Shown: positions 10,712 to 23,399, counted from the stretch's first letter. The stretch is 64,000 nt of DNA from Benincasa hispida (GCF_009727055.1 NC_052349.1:93377581-93441580), one strand, 5' to 3'. Notes: generated by a model not told the origin, from the letters alone. Made by a program: numbers and translations.

Positions 10712-11162
10712 ATTTCATTTTAGTGCATCTCATGGTTAAAAAAATACATTAACTCAAATACATATGTGATGCGGACTAGTCAACAAATGTTGACTGATTT
10801 GATGTATACAACAAACAAAATGATGAAGAGGATTATATAATAATTAGTATATTTTAGTTAATATTTAGTTTAAGTGATCGTTTAGTATTTAATTAGTATT
10901 TGAGAATTAGTTAATTAGTATGAGACTATAAATAGGGAATTCAAAGTTAGTCCAAAACTAATTTGACACAATGATAAAAGTTTACAGAGTAAATTTTATA
11001 TTCAAACCGCCTTATTTTTGATTTCCACTTGTAGGTAGGAGAGGAAATTCCAAAGGGGGTGAAAAATGAGAAGAAATTATATGAAAAGAAAAAAAAGGTT
11101 AAAAGGGTAGGAAGATTTATTTGAACCTAACCCAACTCAAATGAGTTGATAATTCTAGGGAT
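10712..11162. other. Possible solo-LTR-like fragment, unassigned
   Basis: From about 10768 the sequence starts TGATGCGGAC and carries a CTATAAATAGG TATA-type box near 10929, reminiscent of an LTR promoter. I could not define a second end or a target duplication, so the assignment is weak. No gene is seen. Confidence 0.25.
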
Positions 11163-11750
11163 GGTCATTCAAACCGCAAAAACTGAACCAAACCGAACCG
11201 AAAACTCAGTGAAATCGAAAAATGCGGTTCGATCCGGTTTGAAAATTTTTTGAAACCGAATTAATTCGGTTCAGTTCGGTTTCACATTCGAAAACCAAAC
11301 TTGAAACCGAACCGAACCGTTTTTAACTAGTATATATATATATTTATTTATATATTTAAAAAAAAAGTAAAACTGAATTTAAAATCGAATCACTTTTAAT
11401 TTAAAGAACAAAATTGAATTTAAAACCGAACCGAATTGAACCGATTTTTAATTAAAAAAAATATAACATGGATTTTTTAAAAATGCCAAAATCGAATTTG
11501 AAATCGAACCGAACGGTTTTTAACTAATATATATATATATATATTTATATATTTAAAGAAAGAGTAAAATCGAATTTAAAACCGAATCGAACCGAACCCT
11601 TTTTTTAATTTAAAAAGAATATAACATGAATTTTTTAGAAATGTCAAAATCGAATTTAAAACCGAACCGAACTGAACCGCATATATGCGATTCGGTTCGG
11701 TTTCACATTTTAAAAAATTCTGTTTGGTTCGATTCGGTTCGATTTGAGAA
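11163..11750. repeat. CCGAACCGAA-rich repeat with tandem units of about 200 bp
   Basis: Runs of AACCGAACCGAA and their complement TTCGGTTCGG dominate. The left part carries mainly the A-rich strand and the right end the complementary one, meeting around GCATATATGCG near 11682. Two units of about 200 bases (about 11305-11500 and 11507-11690) repeat the order: AACCGTTTTTAACTA, a (TA)n stretch, an AAAATCGAATTTAAAACCG block, an ATATAACATG block. It is non-coding and probably a MITE- or satellite-type element. Confidence 0.55.
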
Positions 11751-12029
11751 TTCTCCTAAGATGGGCAACAAAGTGAATAAGAGTGATGGAAAATGAGAAG
11801 GCTTTGGTTTGAAAATGAGAATAAAAGCAAAAGAAATGTCTGCAAAGTTGTCCCATCTTCTGGGGTCCAAAGGGGCAGCACGCTCCAAATCACTACAAAA
11901 TAACTTTTTCCAACTCCATCTTAACTTTTTTCTTCCTTTTCTCTTTCATCCTTTTTCACATCATTACTTAGATCCAAACGTTTAATTTGTCACATGACAT
12001 ACTTTATATCTATATTTATATATATATAT

Positions 12030-12409
12030 TTCAAACACTATAAAAGGAGTCCATGCCTTTGTTTTTAAATTGTTCTAGTTAGAAACACTTTAAGCTTGAG
12101 TGTGCTAACTTTAATTAAATTCTTTTTCGCATTCTCTAGTTTGAGAGCGGAATTTAAGAGTGTTAGTAGAATAAAAACTTTGAGAGAGTGCACTAGTAAT
12201 TGGGATTGATAGAGAATTATTTTGTGTGATCATAACAATTTTTTACATAGTAGATTTCTTTCTGGTGGGTCATGGTTTTTCTTCAAGTTTGGAGTTTTTT
12301 CCCATGTCAATTCTTGCGTTTTCAACTTTATTGTTTTCTTTTAATTTCTATGTTATTTTTCTACTTATTCCTATGATAGTAGGGGTTCTTTTTTTTTTTT
12401 TTTTCAACA
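12030..12409 (+). repeat. 5' LTR of the gag-only copia element
   Basis: It aligns with 13782-14213 from the CACTATAAAAGG box onward. The outermost part that should match TGTTGGG at 13782 is too diverged or truncated to recognise. It ends CAACA at 12409. Confidence 0.65.
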
Positions 12410-12611
12410 AGTGGCATTAAAGATTTAAGTTTGTATTTTCTTGAATTTTTGAGTATGCTCCGTGGTTGCAGCATTATCTAGACTTCCACATCAGAAAAAA
12501 ATTCTTAAAATGAGATGCGATATTGTAAATAGAGTGAGTTGTTCACTGTTTATTGTTTTGCTATGAAATGAAGCAGGTATGTTAAGTTTTATAAATCAAG
12601 TATAGTTTGAT

Positions 12612-13433
12612 ATGGAGAAATTTGATGGAAGGATCAACTTCGGCTTGTGGCAAGTGCAAGTCAAGGATGTGCTGGTACAATCTAGGTTACACAAGGCCTT
12701 GAAGGAAAGACCAAGCAGTGGTATTTCTAAAGAGCTAAGTGGTGATGGTGGTTTAGGAGAGTCCAGTAGCAATTCTAGTAAGAGGTCTCAGAAGTCCAAC
12801 ATGAGCGATGAAGATAGGGACGAAATGGATTTGAGAGCTGCAAGTACAATTAGATTAAATTTGTTAAAGAACGTTTTTGCAAATGTCTATGGAATTTCAA
12901 CAGCCAAAGAGCTTTAGAAGAAGCTTGAAGTAATGTACTGGGCAAAGAGCATCTTAAATCGGTTGTATCTAAAAGAGCAATTTTCATTCTGTGGATGGTG
13001 GAAGGTACAAAAATCTCAGATCATCTGGGATTCTCAATCGTTTGTATCTCAAAGTGAAGATAAGTGATGAAGATAAGACAGTTAAACTCATCTTGTTACT
13101 TCCCACTTCTTATAAACACATGAATCCAATCTTGACGTATGGGAAGAAAACTTTAAATTTTGCTGAGGCTACAAGTAAATTTTTGTTAGAGGAAAGATTG
13201 AATAGTAAAGGTTGTACTTGACAATAGGATTTAGTACTGGTAGCTAGAAAGTGGAAGAAGAAGAAAGAGTTCGTGCAGAAAAGAGATATATGAAAAGGGA
13301 TTATCCTAACAGAGCAGGTTCATCAAAGGGTTCTAAATTGGATGTTAACATCATCTCTTGTCACGGAAGATGGAAACATATTCTTTTGAAGAAAGATGAA
13401 ATTCATCCTCGTGGTATGTTTTCTTTGCCATGA
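12612..13433 (+). pseudogene. gag: Copia gag remnant
   Basis: An ATG at 12612 opens a frame starting MEKFDGRINFGLWQ, typical of gag in TNT1-94-like copia elements. It stops at a TAG at 12915-12917. The reading resumes in other frames at 12991-13221 (SYKHMNPILTYGKKTLNF) and about 13251-13433, where a basic KRDYPNRAG stretch resembles the end of a gag zinc knuckle. Several frameshifts and stops make it non-functional. A roughly 42-base duplication carrying GAGCCAAGTAAGT follows at about 13525-13610. Confidence 0.75.
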
Positions 13434-13781
13434 TAGAGGATGTGATGTTAGCGGCTCCACAAGTTTGCACATGGGCATTGACTTGGTAGTTATGCAAAGT
13501 GTGTGGTGGAAGTAGTGTCAATGGCTGAAGAACTTTCAAGTGAGCCAAGTAAGTGGAAGTTGCACCATGAAGAACTTTTGAATGAGCCAAGTAAGTAGAA
13601 AATGCACCATAACTTTCAACAAGGTTTATTAACATATGACGAAAAAGGTAAATTTTTAAAGTTGGTATTCCAAGTGGTGGAGTAGGTTATAGTTCTCTGA
13701 TTTAAGAAATATGATTGTCGATAAAGATAATGGATGTTGCATAAGCTATAGATTCTTCAAATATTTTGTCAGGGTGGAATT

Positions 13782-14213
13782 TGTTGGGTTTTAGAAAAAT
13801 ATTAAAAGTGCAAATGCCCTACATTGAAAAAATTTAAGAAAGTCATGAGCTCTAAGCACTATAAAAGGACCCTACGCTTTTGGTTTCAAATTGTTCCAGT
13901 TATAAACACTTTAAACTTGGATATGTTAACTCTAGTTAAATTCCATTTTCTATTCTCTAGTTTCAGAGTGAGATTAAAGGGTGTGAGTAGAATAAAAATT
14001 TTGAGAGAGTTCTCTTGTAATTGAGTCAAGTGAGTATTATTCTATCTGATTGTAATAAATTTTCACATGGTAGATTTCTTTTGGTGGGTCGTGATTTTTC
14101 TCTGAGTTTGAAATCTTTTCCATATTAATTATCGTGTTTTCAATTTATCGTTTTCTTTTAATTGTTCTATTTTTTATTTTACTTATGTGATAGTAGTGAG
14201 GGGTTTCTCAACA
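13782..14213 (+). repeat. 3' LTR of the gag-only copia element
   Basis: It starts TGTTGGG right after the purine tract and ends CTCAACA at 14213. It is colinear with the LTR at 12030-12409. Confidence 0.75.
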
Positions 14214-15375
14214 TATTTATAAGAGATGAGTACAACCTATTACTCTTATCATTTCATATCTTTTCCTTCACTTTTGTACGTATTTTATTTTATTTTATTT
14301 TTTTGCACCCATCATTTGTAAATTTATTTGATGGGTAGAATAATTTGGTATCAAATAATTAGTAGAGGGATTTTGCATCTACATTCCATGCAATACCCAC
14401 GTTGTGGAGATATTTGGGGAAGGTCCTCTTAGCTCTCATCCGAAATGAAATTGGCGTAGTTTAAAATAATATTGATAATATATATATATATATATTGAGT
14501 TCTCTAGATAAATAACCACTAGATGACTTGACTAAGATGCCAAATATCATAGAATTAAAAAGTATTTGATACGATGTCGAAACTTTGATGAGTGTGTTCA
14601 AGCAAAGGCAATAATGAAAACTTTTTCAACCCAAGAATACATCTCATGGTAATGTAAGATAAACTAAAAAAATACAAATAAATGTAACTCACTGTCAAAT
14701 TCCAAATAAATGTTACCCCACACCAAGAAAAAAAGTATCTCAATGAATCATAGAAATATCTCAAATTTGAAGGAAAAAAACATTAAAAATATGTGTAAGG
14801 ATAAAATTGCATCTATCTGGTGTTGAATACGATGAAAGTGAAGTAAAATGTGTCAACAACGGATGCACCAAAATAGTGAACGACCAAAATCTTGAATGCA
14901 AAATGATGTTTGAGTTATCCCATAGAAAATCTCTTACCACCTTGTTCAAAATTGAAACCCTAGTGTTTTAGCTTATCTAAAAATACAAGTCACCTCACTA
15001 TTCTCTTAAACTATTAAAGAGAATCTTAATGTTAGGGGACCAAAGTAAGTATTTTTTTTTTCTTTTTTTAAATTTAGAGACTAAGACAAATGTTTTTTAA
15101 AGTTTAGAGACTAAAATATAACAACATTCAAAGTTTATGAACAAAAATATGATTTAAACTTATATATATACGTGAAAAAAGTTGTTGCAAATATGACACA
15201 ATTTTAATCCTAACATAATTAAAGCATGTGAAAAGTAAACAAATGACCATCAATATATCTTAATATTGTAGATCTATTTTGGTGATAGATGTCTATCTAT
15301 ACCTAATATCTATCAATAATAAGTGTCCACTCTTAATTATTTACATGCTCCTTTGCTATCATGTTTATTGTTGGC

Positions 15376-15472
15376 GTACCATATCAATGGAAGATAAAAT
15401 AGTGTACGAGTGACATTTTACTTTGTTTACCATTATAGTGATAAACTAAATGTTAATTTTCTTTTAGGTATA
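15376..15472. repeat. Dispersed repeat, copy A (pairs with 24827-24925)
   Basis: About 100 bases containing AATGGAAGATAAAATAGTGT and TTTACTTTGTTTACCAT are found again, with a few changes, at 24827-24925 in the same orientation. The pair brackets the CACTA/copia block. Confidence 0.65.
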
Positions 15473-16189
15473 TATATTTTTTTTTATAGACAATATCGAC
15501 AAAATAAACAATTATATCAGTTATGTTTAACTTTTATGCTTTTAATATATTATTTGTTTGTGCATTTGATATTAATATACATATTAATAAAATTAAAAAT
15601 AGTATATAAAGTGATATTTGAAATGGTTTGCTATCGTGATTGGTTACTTATTGATTTGCTAGGAAATTCACTTTCTTCATTTTTCAGATTAAAACGTAAT
15701 TTTTTTTTTCCGGAAAATATTTATTTTCCCTACCATCAACAAATAATATTTATCTTTACAATGTTAGATCTTCGACATGCCTCCTCAAGATGATGTTACT
15801 TTAAATTTATCATTCTCAGACTAAATCCTTGTTTTGTTTTGTTTTGTTTTTAGACCGACTACCCGTTTGAGTTTCATGAATTTCCATACCATATTAAATA
15901 GAGAAATTGTAGAAAATGTCTAAAACAGGAAAGTAGTAATGATTATTTAAGAATTCTTTGAGAAATGTCTAACTTTTTGAATAGGTATGTAATAATTTGA
16001 TGGTTTCTTCTTCTTACCCAATACTCTAATTTTCAAACCAATTTTGATGGTTTTTTTAATTAAAAAAAATCTCTTACATTTTTTACGGTGTATTCTATTT
16101 CTTTAATACAATTGTAGGATGGAGATCAAACCTTCGACATCCAGAGTCAATTAACACTAAGTTAAGTTAGATGTATATTATATCTTTAT

Positions 16190-16372
16190 GTGTTTGCAAA
16201 CTGAAAATAGTATCTTTTAATTATTGAAATAGATTTAAACAAATTTGCTTTATTTATGCTTATTTTATGATTTGCTTAGGTATCTTTTACCTGTTTGCAA
16301 ATTGAAAATAATATCTTTTTAATTATTAAAATAGATCTAAACAGATTTGTTTTATTTATTCTTATTTTCTGG
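16190..16372. repeat. Tandem duplication, two units of about 95 bp
   Basis: Two consecutive units share TTTGCAAACTGAAAATAGTA, TCTTTTAATTATTGAAATAG and the following TTTATTTATGCTTATTTT block with small differences. Confidence 0.65.
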
Positions 16373-17374
16373 ATTTAGGGTTGGTTTTCGTTGGCATTAT
16401 TGTGTTTGTTGTTCTCGTTAATCCTTTCACAAAAATGGTAGCTACTATTCATGAAATATTTTTAGATTTTCAGTTTTTATTTTTATTTTTTTTGATATCT
16501 TGTGGTTGTGTTTTGTTCTTTATTATTATTATTTTTTTGTTAAAGATTTGGGGATGTTACTTAAGTTTTGTTGCTGTATGATTATTGTTGGTTTGAGTTT
16601 TGATTTTAATTGTTATATATTTTATGATTATGGTTCATGATGTGATTTACTAAATATTTGTTGGTTGTCTATGATATTATGATTGGTTTGAGTTACATTT
16701 TTTTGGCATGGTTATTTTTTTATTTCTATAGATAAATGTTATTGTTGATTAATATTATAGTTGTGTATGTTGGAGTTATTTTTTTGTTTTATTATATTTA
16801 TATTTGGCATTGTAGGAAGGGAGAAAGTGATCTTAATGAATTAGTGTGTACTTCCTAAAAACACACTAATTTTTTTAATAATGTTGGAGAGATAATAGGA
16901 ATGAAGTGTTCCTAATTTGTATAATTAGAAAGAGAAATTCTCATTTCTTCACTCTAATTCTCACCAAAAGGAATAAATTTAGGACTTTAGGAATCAAAAT
17001 TAAAATTAGCCAAAAGAAATAGTAACAAGAATGAAGAAGAAGAATAATGTAAGTTTAGATGTTTAAGAATTTGAAACTCCTCAATAGTTATTTCCAACAC
17101 TAACCTCAACTTTATATGTTAGTTAAAACTAACTTTGATCTTTTGTGTAATTCTTATAGATCTCATTTGGGTTCAAAACCAAAGCTAAGAAATTATAGCT
17201 CATCGGCCTCGATCGAAAAAGATTATGAACTAGGGTAGAACTTATCGCAACAAAGGTAGAGGTAAATAGTTTAAACGATTTAATCAAACAATTTTTGGCT
17301 TCACAAGGAGGAACTTCAAAATAGGTATGAACTATCATTTCTCTTTTCTTTTTTGTATATTTGCTAATATTTTA

Positions 17375-17960
17375 GGGAGTGTTTATGTATGAAGATTGTT
17401 TGACATTTATTGCTATCCTGCAACTATGGTAGCAATTGTAATACATTCATATTTTAGGGAGTGCTTACATACACTATTGTTTGAGATTTGTTGCTATTTT
17501 GCAACTATGGTAACAATTGAGATATTCTTTGTATTAAATATGATGGGAGATATTTGATTGTTATAAGTTTAGAGTTATGTTATTTATTTTTCTTAAATAT
17601 GGGTTGAAAGTTGGGATGAGAAGTTTTATAGTTTATTTTATAAGTTTTGATCATCTACATGTTATTTTGTCTTAAATGTGGGGTTATAAACGGGGTTGGG
17701 ATGTGCTATTTGTCTTAAAGATAGGGAGAGATGTTCATTGATAGTTTATTTTGTAAGTTTAGATCTATATTGTATCTTTGTCTTAAACGTAAGGTGCAAT
17801 GTAGATTGAGATGTTTTTTTCTTAAATTTGGGATTGATAAATGTGGGCTGAGATGACTTTGAACATTAAGACAACAATGACTTTGAATGTTTAGATTTGT
17901 TATTTCTATGTGGGTTGGGTTGTTATTTGTGTTAAAGTTGGGTTGAGATGTTTTATACTT
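17375..17960. repeat. Degenerate minisatellite region
   Basis: First come two units of about 95 bp with TTTAGGGAGTG and TTGCTATTTTGCAACTATGG (17375-17530). Then come roughly four looser units of about 100 bp with CTTAAATATGGGTTGAAAG-like and AGTTTATTTTATAAGTTT-like words (17560-17960). They are non-coding. Confidence 0.55.
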
Positions 17961-17993
17961 TTACATGCATGTTATTATAAATCTCTATTTATA

Positions 17994-18029
<36 letters not shown>

Positions 18030-18388
18030 AAGTTGTTTTTTGCGCCATATTAGTTTATTAAATGTGTTTTTGATTTCTTTTGTTATCAATTATATCTAAA
18101 TTTAACTTTTGTTTTTGTTAGTTGTTTCTTGGATGAAGATCATTTCATAGCAAGCAAAGTAGAAGTCTGGTATGAACTTCTTTGTAATGTGTTTATCCTG
18201 GGGACCAATTTAGTGTTTTTGTCATGTAACTTTGTATGTCAAAACTTTTTTGTGTTTGATACTTTATTTAGGTGTTATATAAAACTATTGAATGAATTTT
18301 TGTTAGTACATATTTGGTATGATTTGTTTGCTTAGGTACAAACCAAAGTAATGAACAAATGATCTAAGTGAAAAAATTAAACAAATAC

Positions 18389-18420
<32 letters not shown>

Positions 18421-18423
<3 letters not shown>

Positions 18424-18473
18424 AAATAAATAGGTCTATCCGACACCACAATACATTATAAGGCATCGACATT
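18421..18473. mobile_element. CACTA remnant, left of the copia insertion
   Basis: The words CCGACACCAC and GGCATCGACATT match the subterminal vocabulary (GCCGACG, CGTCGGCA) of the CACTA end at 24190-24582. The copia element begins in the middle of this sequence. How far the CACTA extends to the left is not clear. Confidence 0.45.
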
Positions 18474-19268
18474 TGTAGAAAATAACAAGGTATTTAAGTC
18501 GGTTTTTATTAGGTTTTTGGTGAAATTAAAGGTCCAATGACATTCTAGTAATTATGGACAAATGACATTCTGATAATTATGGACAAATGACATTTTTGTA
18601 AATATATCTATCTTGTTCAATTAGGGCTGAAAATCGTGACTCTTTGGGTAAAGAAGAGGTGCAGCCGTCTGGAACGAAAAAAAAAGTGAGGCCGCCGGTT
18701 TTTCGAGGAAGAAAACAGAGAGACGCGCAACCGACTTTTTCCGTGGAAGACAAAGTCGGATCTGGTCTGTTTGTAGATCAGTGGGCGGCAGACACTCGTT
18801 CCCGTCCGGCAAGATCGACAGATGAGTCAGTGGTCTCGGTTCTGGCAGATGTCTGTCGGCGTTCGAGCGTGGGCGTCCACACAGGTGTGCGGTCCAATTT
18901 GGTCAGGTCGGTGTTTTTCGTTTGGCAGTCAGTGAGAGAGAGACGCGCGGGTCTGCACGTGGTTCGCCGGTCAGAGGCGGTAGTGTACGGTTTTGGGCTG
19001 TTTGTTTTACTGCGGGTTGTTCTCGGTTTTAGAGACGACGTCTTGTGCAGATCTCTCGGTATTAGTAGATATTAGAATTACAGATTGGTGATTATTATTG
19101 ATTATTTGTAATTATAAATTCCTTATTGCTTATAATAAAATTAATTCAAGTTGGTTCTCAAAGTGGATGTAGACCAAACTGGTCAAACTACTATATATCT
19201 TGGTGTTCGTTCTTTACTATTTTTGTTTTATTCTGCTGATTGTTTGCGTTCTGTTTGGCCCTCTCACA
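18474..19268 (+). repeat. 5' LTR of the copia element
   Basis: It is 795 bp, TG...CA. Relative to the 3' LTR it carries an extra copy of an approximately 26-base unit containing ATTATGGACAAATGACATTC, near 18540-18590. The central part (about 18640-19040) is G+C-rich. Confidence 0.93.
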
Positions 19269-19270
19269 AG

Positions 19271-19284
19271 TGGTATCAGAGCTC
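19271..19284 (+). other. Primer-binding site (initiator Met tRNA type)
   Basis: TGGTATCAGAGCTC matches the 3' end of plant initiator tRNA-Met in complement and lies two bases after the 5' LTR. Confidence 0.9.
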
Positions 19285-19365
19285 TAGTCGATCCAAGGAG
19301 GGTGTGTGGTAGTGTGCTGACATATTCTTTGTTCATGATATTTTTTGTTGGGTTTAATTTGACAT

Positions 19366-22300
19366 ATGGCTTCGATGCCTATACGGTTCGAAGTTGTTAA
19401 ATTTTATGGGAAAAGTGATTTCGGGTTATGGAGAAAAAAGATTAGAGCTATTTTGGTACAACAAAAGGTAGCCAAAATCTTAGACGAAAATGACCTTCCA
19501 CCAACAGTAACAGAAACTGAAAAAAGGATATGGATGAGATGGCCTATTCGACGATAATTCTGTATCTGTCAGATGGAGTGCTTAGACTAGTAGATGAAGT
19601 CACTACTACAGCGGAGTTATGAAAGAAATTAGAAAGTCTTTATTTGACTAAGTCTTGCCAAATAAATTATATCTAAAAGAGAAATTCTTTGGATATAAGA
19701 TGGACTCTATTAAAGGCATAAAAGAGAACCTAGATGAATTCTAGAAGATTATAGTTGGTCTTAATAACATCAGTGAGAAGATGTCGGATGAAAATCAAGC
19801 AGTTATTCTTCTGAATTCTTTGCCTAAATCGTATCGAGAAGTTAAGGCAGCTATTAAATATGGATGAGAATCATTGTCCATGTATATAGTGTTGGATGCC
19901 TCGAGAACGAGAAACCTCGAGACTAAAAAGGAATGCAAGGATGTAGAGTTACTCATGGCTAGATGCAGAAGTGATAAAAAGAACGGAAAAGGAAAAGAGT
20001 CGAGATCCAGGTCAAAATCAAAGGGAAAAACCAAAAAGTATTTCCTATGTCATAAAGAAGGACACTTTAGGAAAAATTACCATTTGAATAAGAGCAAGGA
20101 AGCATCAAGTAGCATGTATGCAAGGGTTTCTAGTGCAGCAAATGTTACTGATGGGTATGATTCAGTAGAGGTCTTGATGGTGTCCAACAGGGACATTCAG
20201 AATGCTTGGATCATGGATTCAGGGTGCACGTTTCATATGACTCCTAATCGGGATTTCTTGATTGACTTTCAGGAAAATGATGGGGGATCAGTTTTGCTTG
20301 GTGATAATGGTGATTGTGACATAAAAGGAATTAGGTCATTTCGAATTGCAACACATGATGGGATGATCAGAATTCTTACAAATGTAAGGTATGTTCTAGA
20401 ACTCAAACAAAATCTAATTTCTCTGGGCAAATTAGATAGAGCAGGTTATTCCTATTAATCTGAGAATGGAGTTCTGAAGGTTATCAAGGGTTCTTTGGTT
20501 AAGCTGAAGGGGACCTTGAGGAATGACCTTTATGTGTTGGAGGGTACTGAAGTTTCAGGTAGTGCTGCTGTTGCATCTGGGAAAGAAATATATAAATCTA
20601 TGTTATGGCATAATAGACTAGCTCATGTGAGTGAGAGGTCTTCAAGCTCTTTCACAACAAGGTTTACTTGGAGGAGTTAAAGACATTGAACTCCCATTTT
20701 GTGAACATTGCATAATGGAAAAGTCTACCAGAGTGAAGTTTAGGAAAGGGAAGCATTCTACCAAAGGAATTTTGGATTATGTTCATTCAGATTTGTGGGG
20801 TCCTACAAAGGTACCTTCCATGGGAGGTTCGAGATACTTTATGTCGATCATTGATGACTTTTCAAGGAAGGTGTAGATGTATCCACTGAAACAGAAGGAT
20901 GAAGCTTTTGGGAAATTTCTTGAATGGAAAAAGTAGGTTGAGAACCAAACAGGTAGGAAGGTAAAGTATATGAGGACAGACAACGGTTTAGAATTTGTGA
21001 ATCACAAATTTGATAAATTTTGCAAATCTAAGGGAATTACGAGGCATTTCACTGTTACGTACACTCCACAGTAGAATGGTTTAGCTGAAAGGTACAACAG
21101 AACAATTATGGAGCATACAAGATGTCTTTTGACAAATGCTTCATTACCCTTGAAGTTTTGGGGGAAGCTGTCCAAACAGCCTGTTATCTTATTAATATAA
21201 GTCCATCTTCCGCTTTAAGTCTAAAGACTTCTCAGAAGATATGGACAAGAAAAGCTCCAAGCTTGGATCATCTCAGAGTTTTTGGATGTTCAGCTTATGC
21301 TCATGTTAAAGAAGGGAAGCTGAATAAGAGGGCACTGAAATGTATGTTTATTGGCTATCCTCAGGGTGTTAAAGGATATAAACTTTGGTGCTTGAAAGAG
21401 GGCAGAAATAAATGTATTATCAGCAGAGATGTGACTTTTAATGAAATAGAGATGCCATTTCATGTCAAAGAGTAGTAGAAACAGCAGACAGCTGATCAGG
21501 TTGAGGCAAATGTTAGAATTGATTCTAATGCACGACCATCAGTTAGTTCAGGCGAATTTAGTGATCAGTCATCCAGTTCTAATGGTAGACAGCCTCAACT
21601 GCAGAGGACTTTGATTGAGAAGGGAGCTTTCGGTAAAGAAAGCTCAAGTAGCAGTGACCTACAAAACTATCAGTACACGTGACAAGCCTCAACGGGTGAG
21701 GCAGGCTCCTACGAGGTATGGTTATGCTGATTTAGTTGCTTATGCTCTTACTTGTGCAACTGACAGTATTGAAATAGAGCCTCTTACTTTTGAGGTGGCT
21801 ATTGTATTTAATTCGAAGGAATAATGGAAGGATGCTATGGAAGCAGAGTTGTTCTCATTACAGAAGAATCAGATATGGTCATTGGTTCCAAGGCCTCCTA
21901 ATCAGAAACTCATTCAGTCAAAGTGGATTTATAAAATCAAGCTAGGTACAGGAGGTGACAACAAGTCTAGGTATAAGGCTAGACTGGTAGGCAAGGGCTA
22001 CACTCAAAAGGAGGGAGTTAACTTTCATGAGATTTTCTCTCCAGTTGTGAGGCATTTGTCCATTCATTTAATTTTATCTATTGCTGTTCACTTTGATATG
22101 TTTGTTGAACAAATGGACGTCACCACAACTTTTCTTCATGGTGAATTGGAGGAAGTGATCTACATGGCTCAACCTAAGGGCTATGAGGTGAAAGGAAAGG
22201 AAGACATGGTTTTTCATCTTCACAAGTCCATCTATGGACTGAAGCAATTGCCGAGACAGTGGTATATCAGGTTTGACACCTTTATTCTGAAGTAGAGGTT

Positions 22301-23376
22301 TCACAGGAGCTCATATGATGCCTGCATGTACTGGAAACTATCTCAGAAAGGTACATATATTTATCTACTTCTGTATATAGATGATATGATCCTGGTGTCT
22401 AAGGATTATTTTGAAATATGTGATCTCAAGAAACGGTTGAGTAGTGAATTTGAGATGAAAGATTTAGGTGAACTGAAAAGGATCCTAGGCATTGATGTGA
22501 AAAGAGATAGGGAGAAAGGTTTGTTAACCATTTCGCAGGAGAGTTATGTGCATAAACTGCTTGAGAAGTATAATATGTCTGGTTGTAAAGGCAGTTTGGA
22601 TACCCTTAGCATCTCATTTTAGGCTTTCTTCACCTCAGTGTTCTGTTACTGAACAAGAAAGATTAGAGATGGCTAATATTCTCTATTGTAATGCTGTTGG
22701 AAGTATTATGTATTTGATGATTTGTACTAGGTATGACTTGGGATATGTTATGAGTATGATAAATAGGTTTATGTCAAATCCTGGGAAGGAGCATTGGAAT
22801 GCAGTTAAATGGGTGCTTCGATATTTGGAAGGTCGTGTCAGTGTATCATTGTGTTTTAGCAGGGATTATGATAAATCAGCACTGTTGGACGACTTCACAG
22901 ATGCAGATTACGCTGCAGACCTTGACAAAAAAAGGTCTCTATCAGGTCACATTTTTCGTTTGTTTGGTAATGTGGTCAGTTAGAAGGTTGCTCTACAGTC
23001 AATTGTTGCTTTGTCTACTACTGAGTCGGAGTATATTTCAGTGGGTGAAGCTGTGAAAGAGGCAGTGTGGTTGAAAAAGATAGTTGGTGAGTTGTTGTCG
23101 CAGGAGTTCATTCTTATCGTCCGTTGTGATAGCAAGAATGCTATTCATCTTGCGAAGAATCTATCTCATCACTAACGGTCTAAGTATATAGATGTCAAAT
23201 TTCATTTTATCAGAGAAGTTGTGGTCTAGAAAGATGTTGAACTGGTCAAGGTTCACACAGTTGAGAATTTGTTTGATATATTAACCAAGGTTCTTCCCGC
23301 CCATAGATTTAAATACCTATTAGATGGGATATTAAGTCTGGATGATAGGGAGATTGAAGAATCAACTTGCACTTAA
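19366..23376 (+). pseudogene. gag-pol: Copia gag-pol polyprotein, broken by stops and frameshifts
   Basis: Gag starts at ATG 19366 (MASMPIRFEVVKFYGKSDF). The zinc knuckle near 20040 has lost its first and last Cys. The protease motif MDSGCTFHM is near 20214. GAG-pre-integrase and an integrase core follow at about 20640-21470 (DLWGP, DDFSRK, TDNGLEF, NRTIMEH). Reverse transcriptase runs from about 21837, with the catalytic YIDD near 22374. RNase H (DADYAADLDKKRSLSGH, ALSTTESEY) leads to a TAA at 23374-23376. At least ten in-frame stops or frameshifts interrupt it, for example near 19530, 19620, 20456, 20640, 20875, 21074, 21474, 22295, 22600 and 22981. It therefore cannot make an intact polyprotein. 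It belongs with TNT1-94-type (Tork-like) copia elements. Confidence 0.93.
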
Positions 23377-23399
23377 ATATTCTTATTATGAAGGAGATT

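Larger units (their letters stand above)
12030..14213 (+). mobile_element. Old copia-type element with LTRs and gag only
   Basis: Two diverged but colinear LTRs (about 12030-12409 and 13782-14213) both carry CACTATAAAAGG, a promoter-like box, and both end in CAACA. After the left LTR comes a degenerate initiator-Met tRNA primer-binding site (TGGCATTAAAG, about 12412). Before the right LTR is a purine-rich AGGGTGGAA tract. The internal 1.37 kb holds only gag pieces. No protease, integrase or reverse transcriptase is seen, so it is non-autonomous and old. Confidence 0.75.
14214..18420. other. AT-rich intergenic DNA with microsatellites and short minisatellites
   Basis: No gene is recognised. 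A 127-codon open frame at 15410-15793 is extremely AT-rich and hydrophobic without a known domain. (TA)n runs lie near 14478-14496, 17999-18027 and 18394-18420. TCTATC-type words recur at 15280-15320. Part of this stretch (about 16.4-18.4 kb) may be the interior of the CACTA element whose end lies at 24582, but I see no left CACTA terminus. Confidence 0.5.

Noticed and set aside
10768..11000. Solo LTR starting TGATGCGGAC with a TATA box
   Set aside because: No CA end with a matching 5-bp duplication could be found, so only a weak mention is kept.
11890..11915. CACTACAAAATAAC as a possible CACTA left terminus
   Set aside because: It lacks the CACTACAAGAA consensus and the GCCGACG subterminal words that mark the two accepted CACTA ends.
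15410..15793. 127-codon open frame rich in Phe, Tyr, Leu and Ile
   Set aside because: It follows from extreme AT content, overlaps a dispersed repeat, and shows no domain or conserved motif.
18644..19075. 143-codon open frame in the copia 5' LTR and a related 165-codon frame in the 3' LTR (23479-23976)
   Set aside because: Both are in the G+C-rich middle of the LTR, begin at non-ATG codons, and share residues only because the LTRs are copies of each other.
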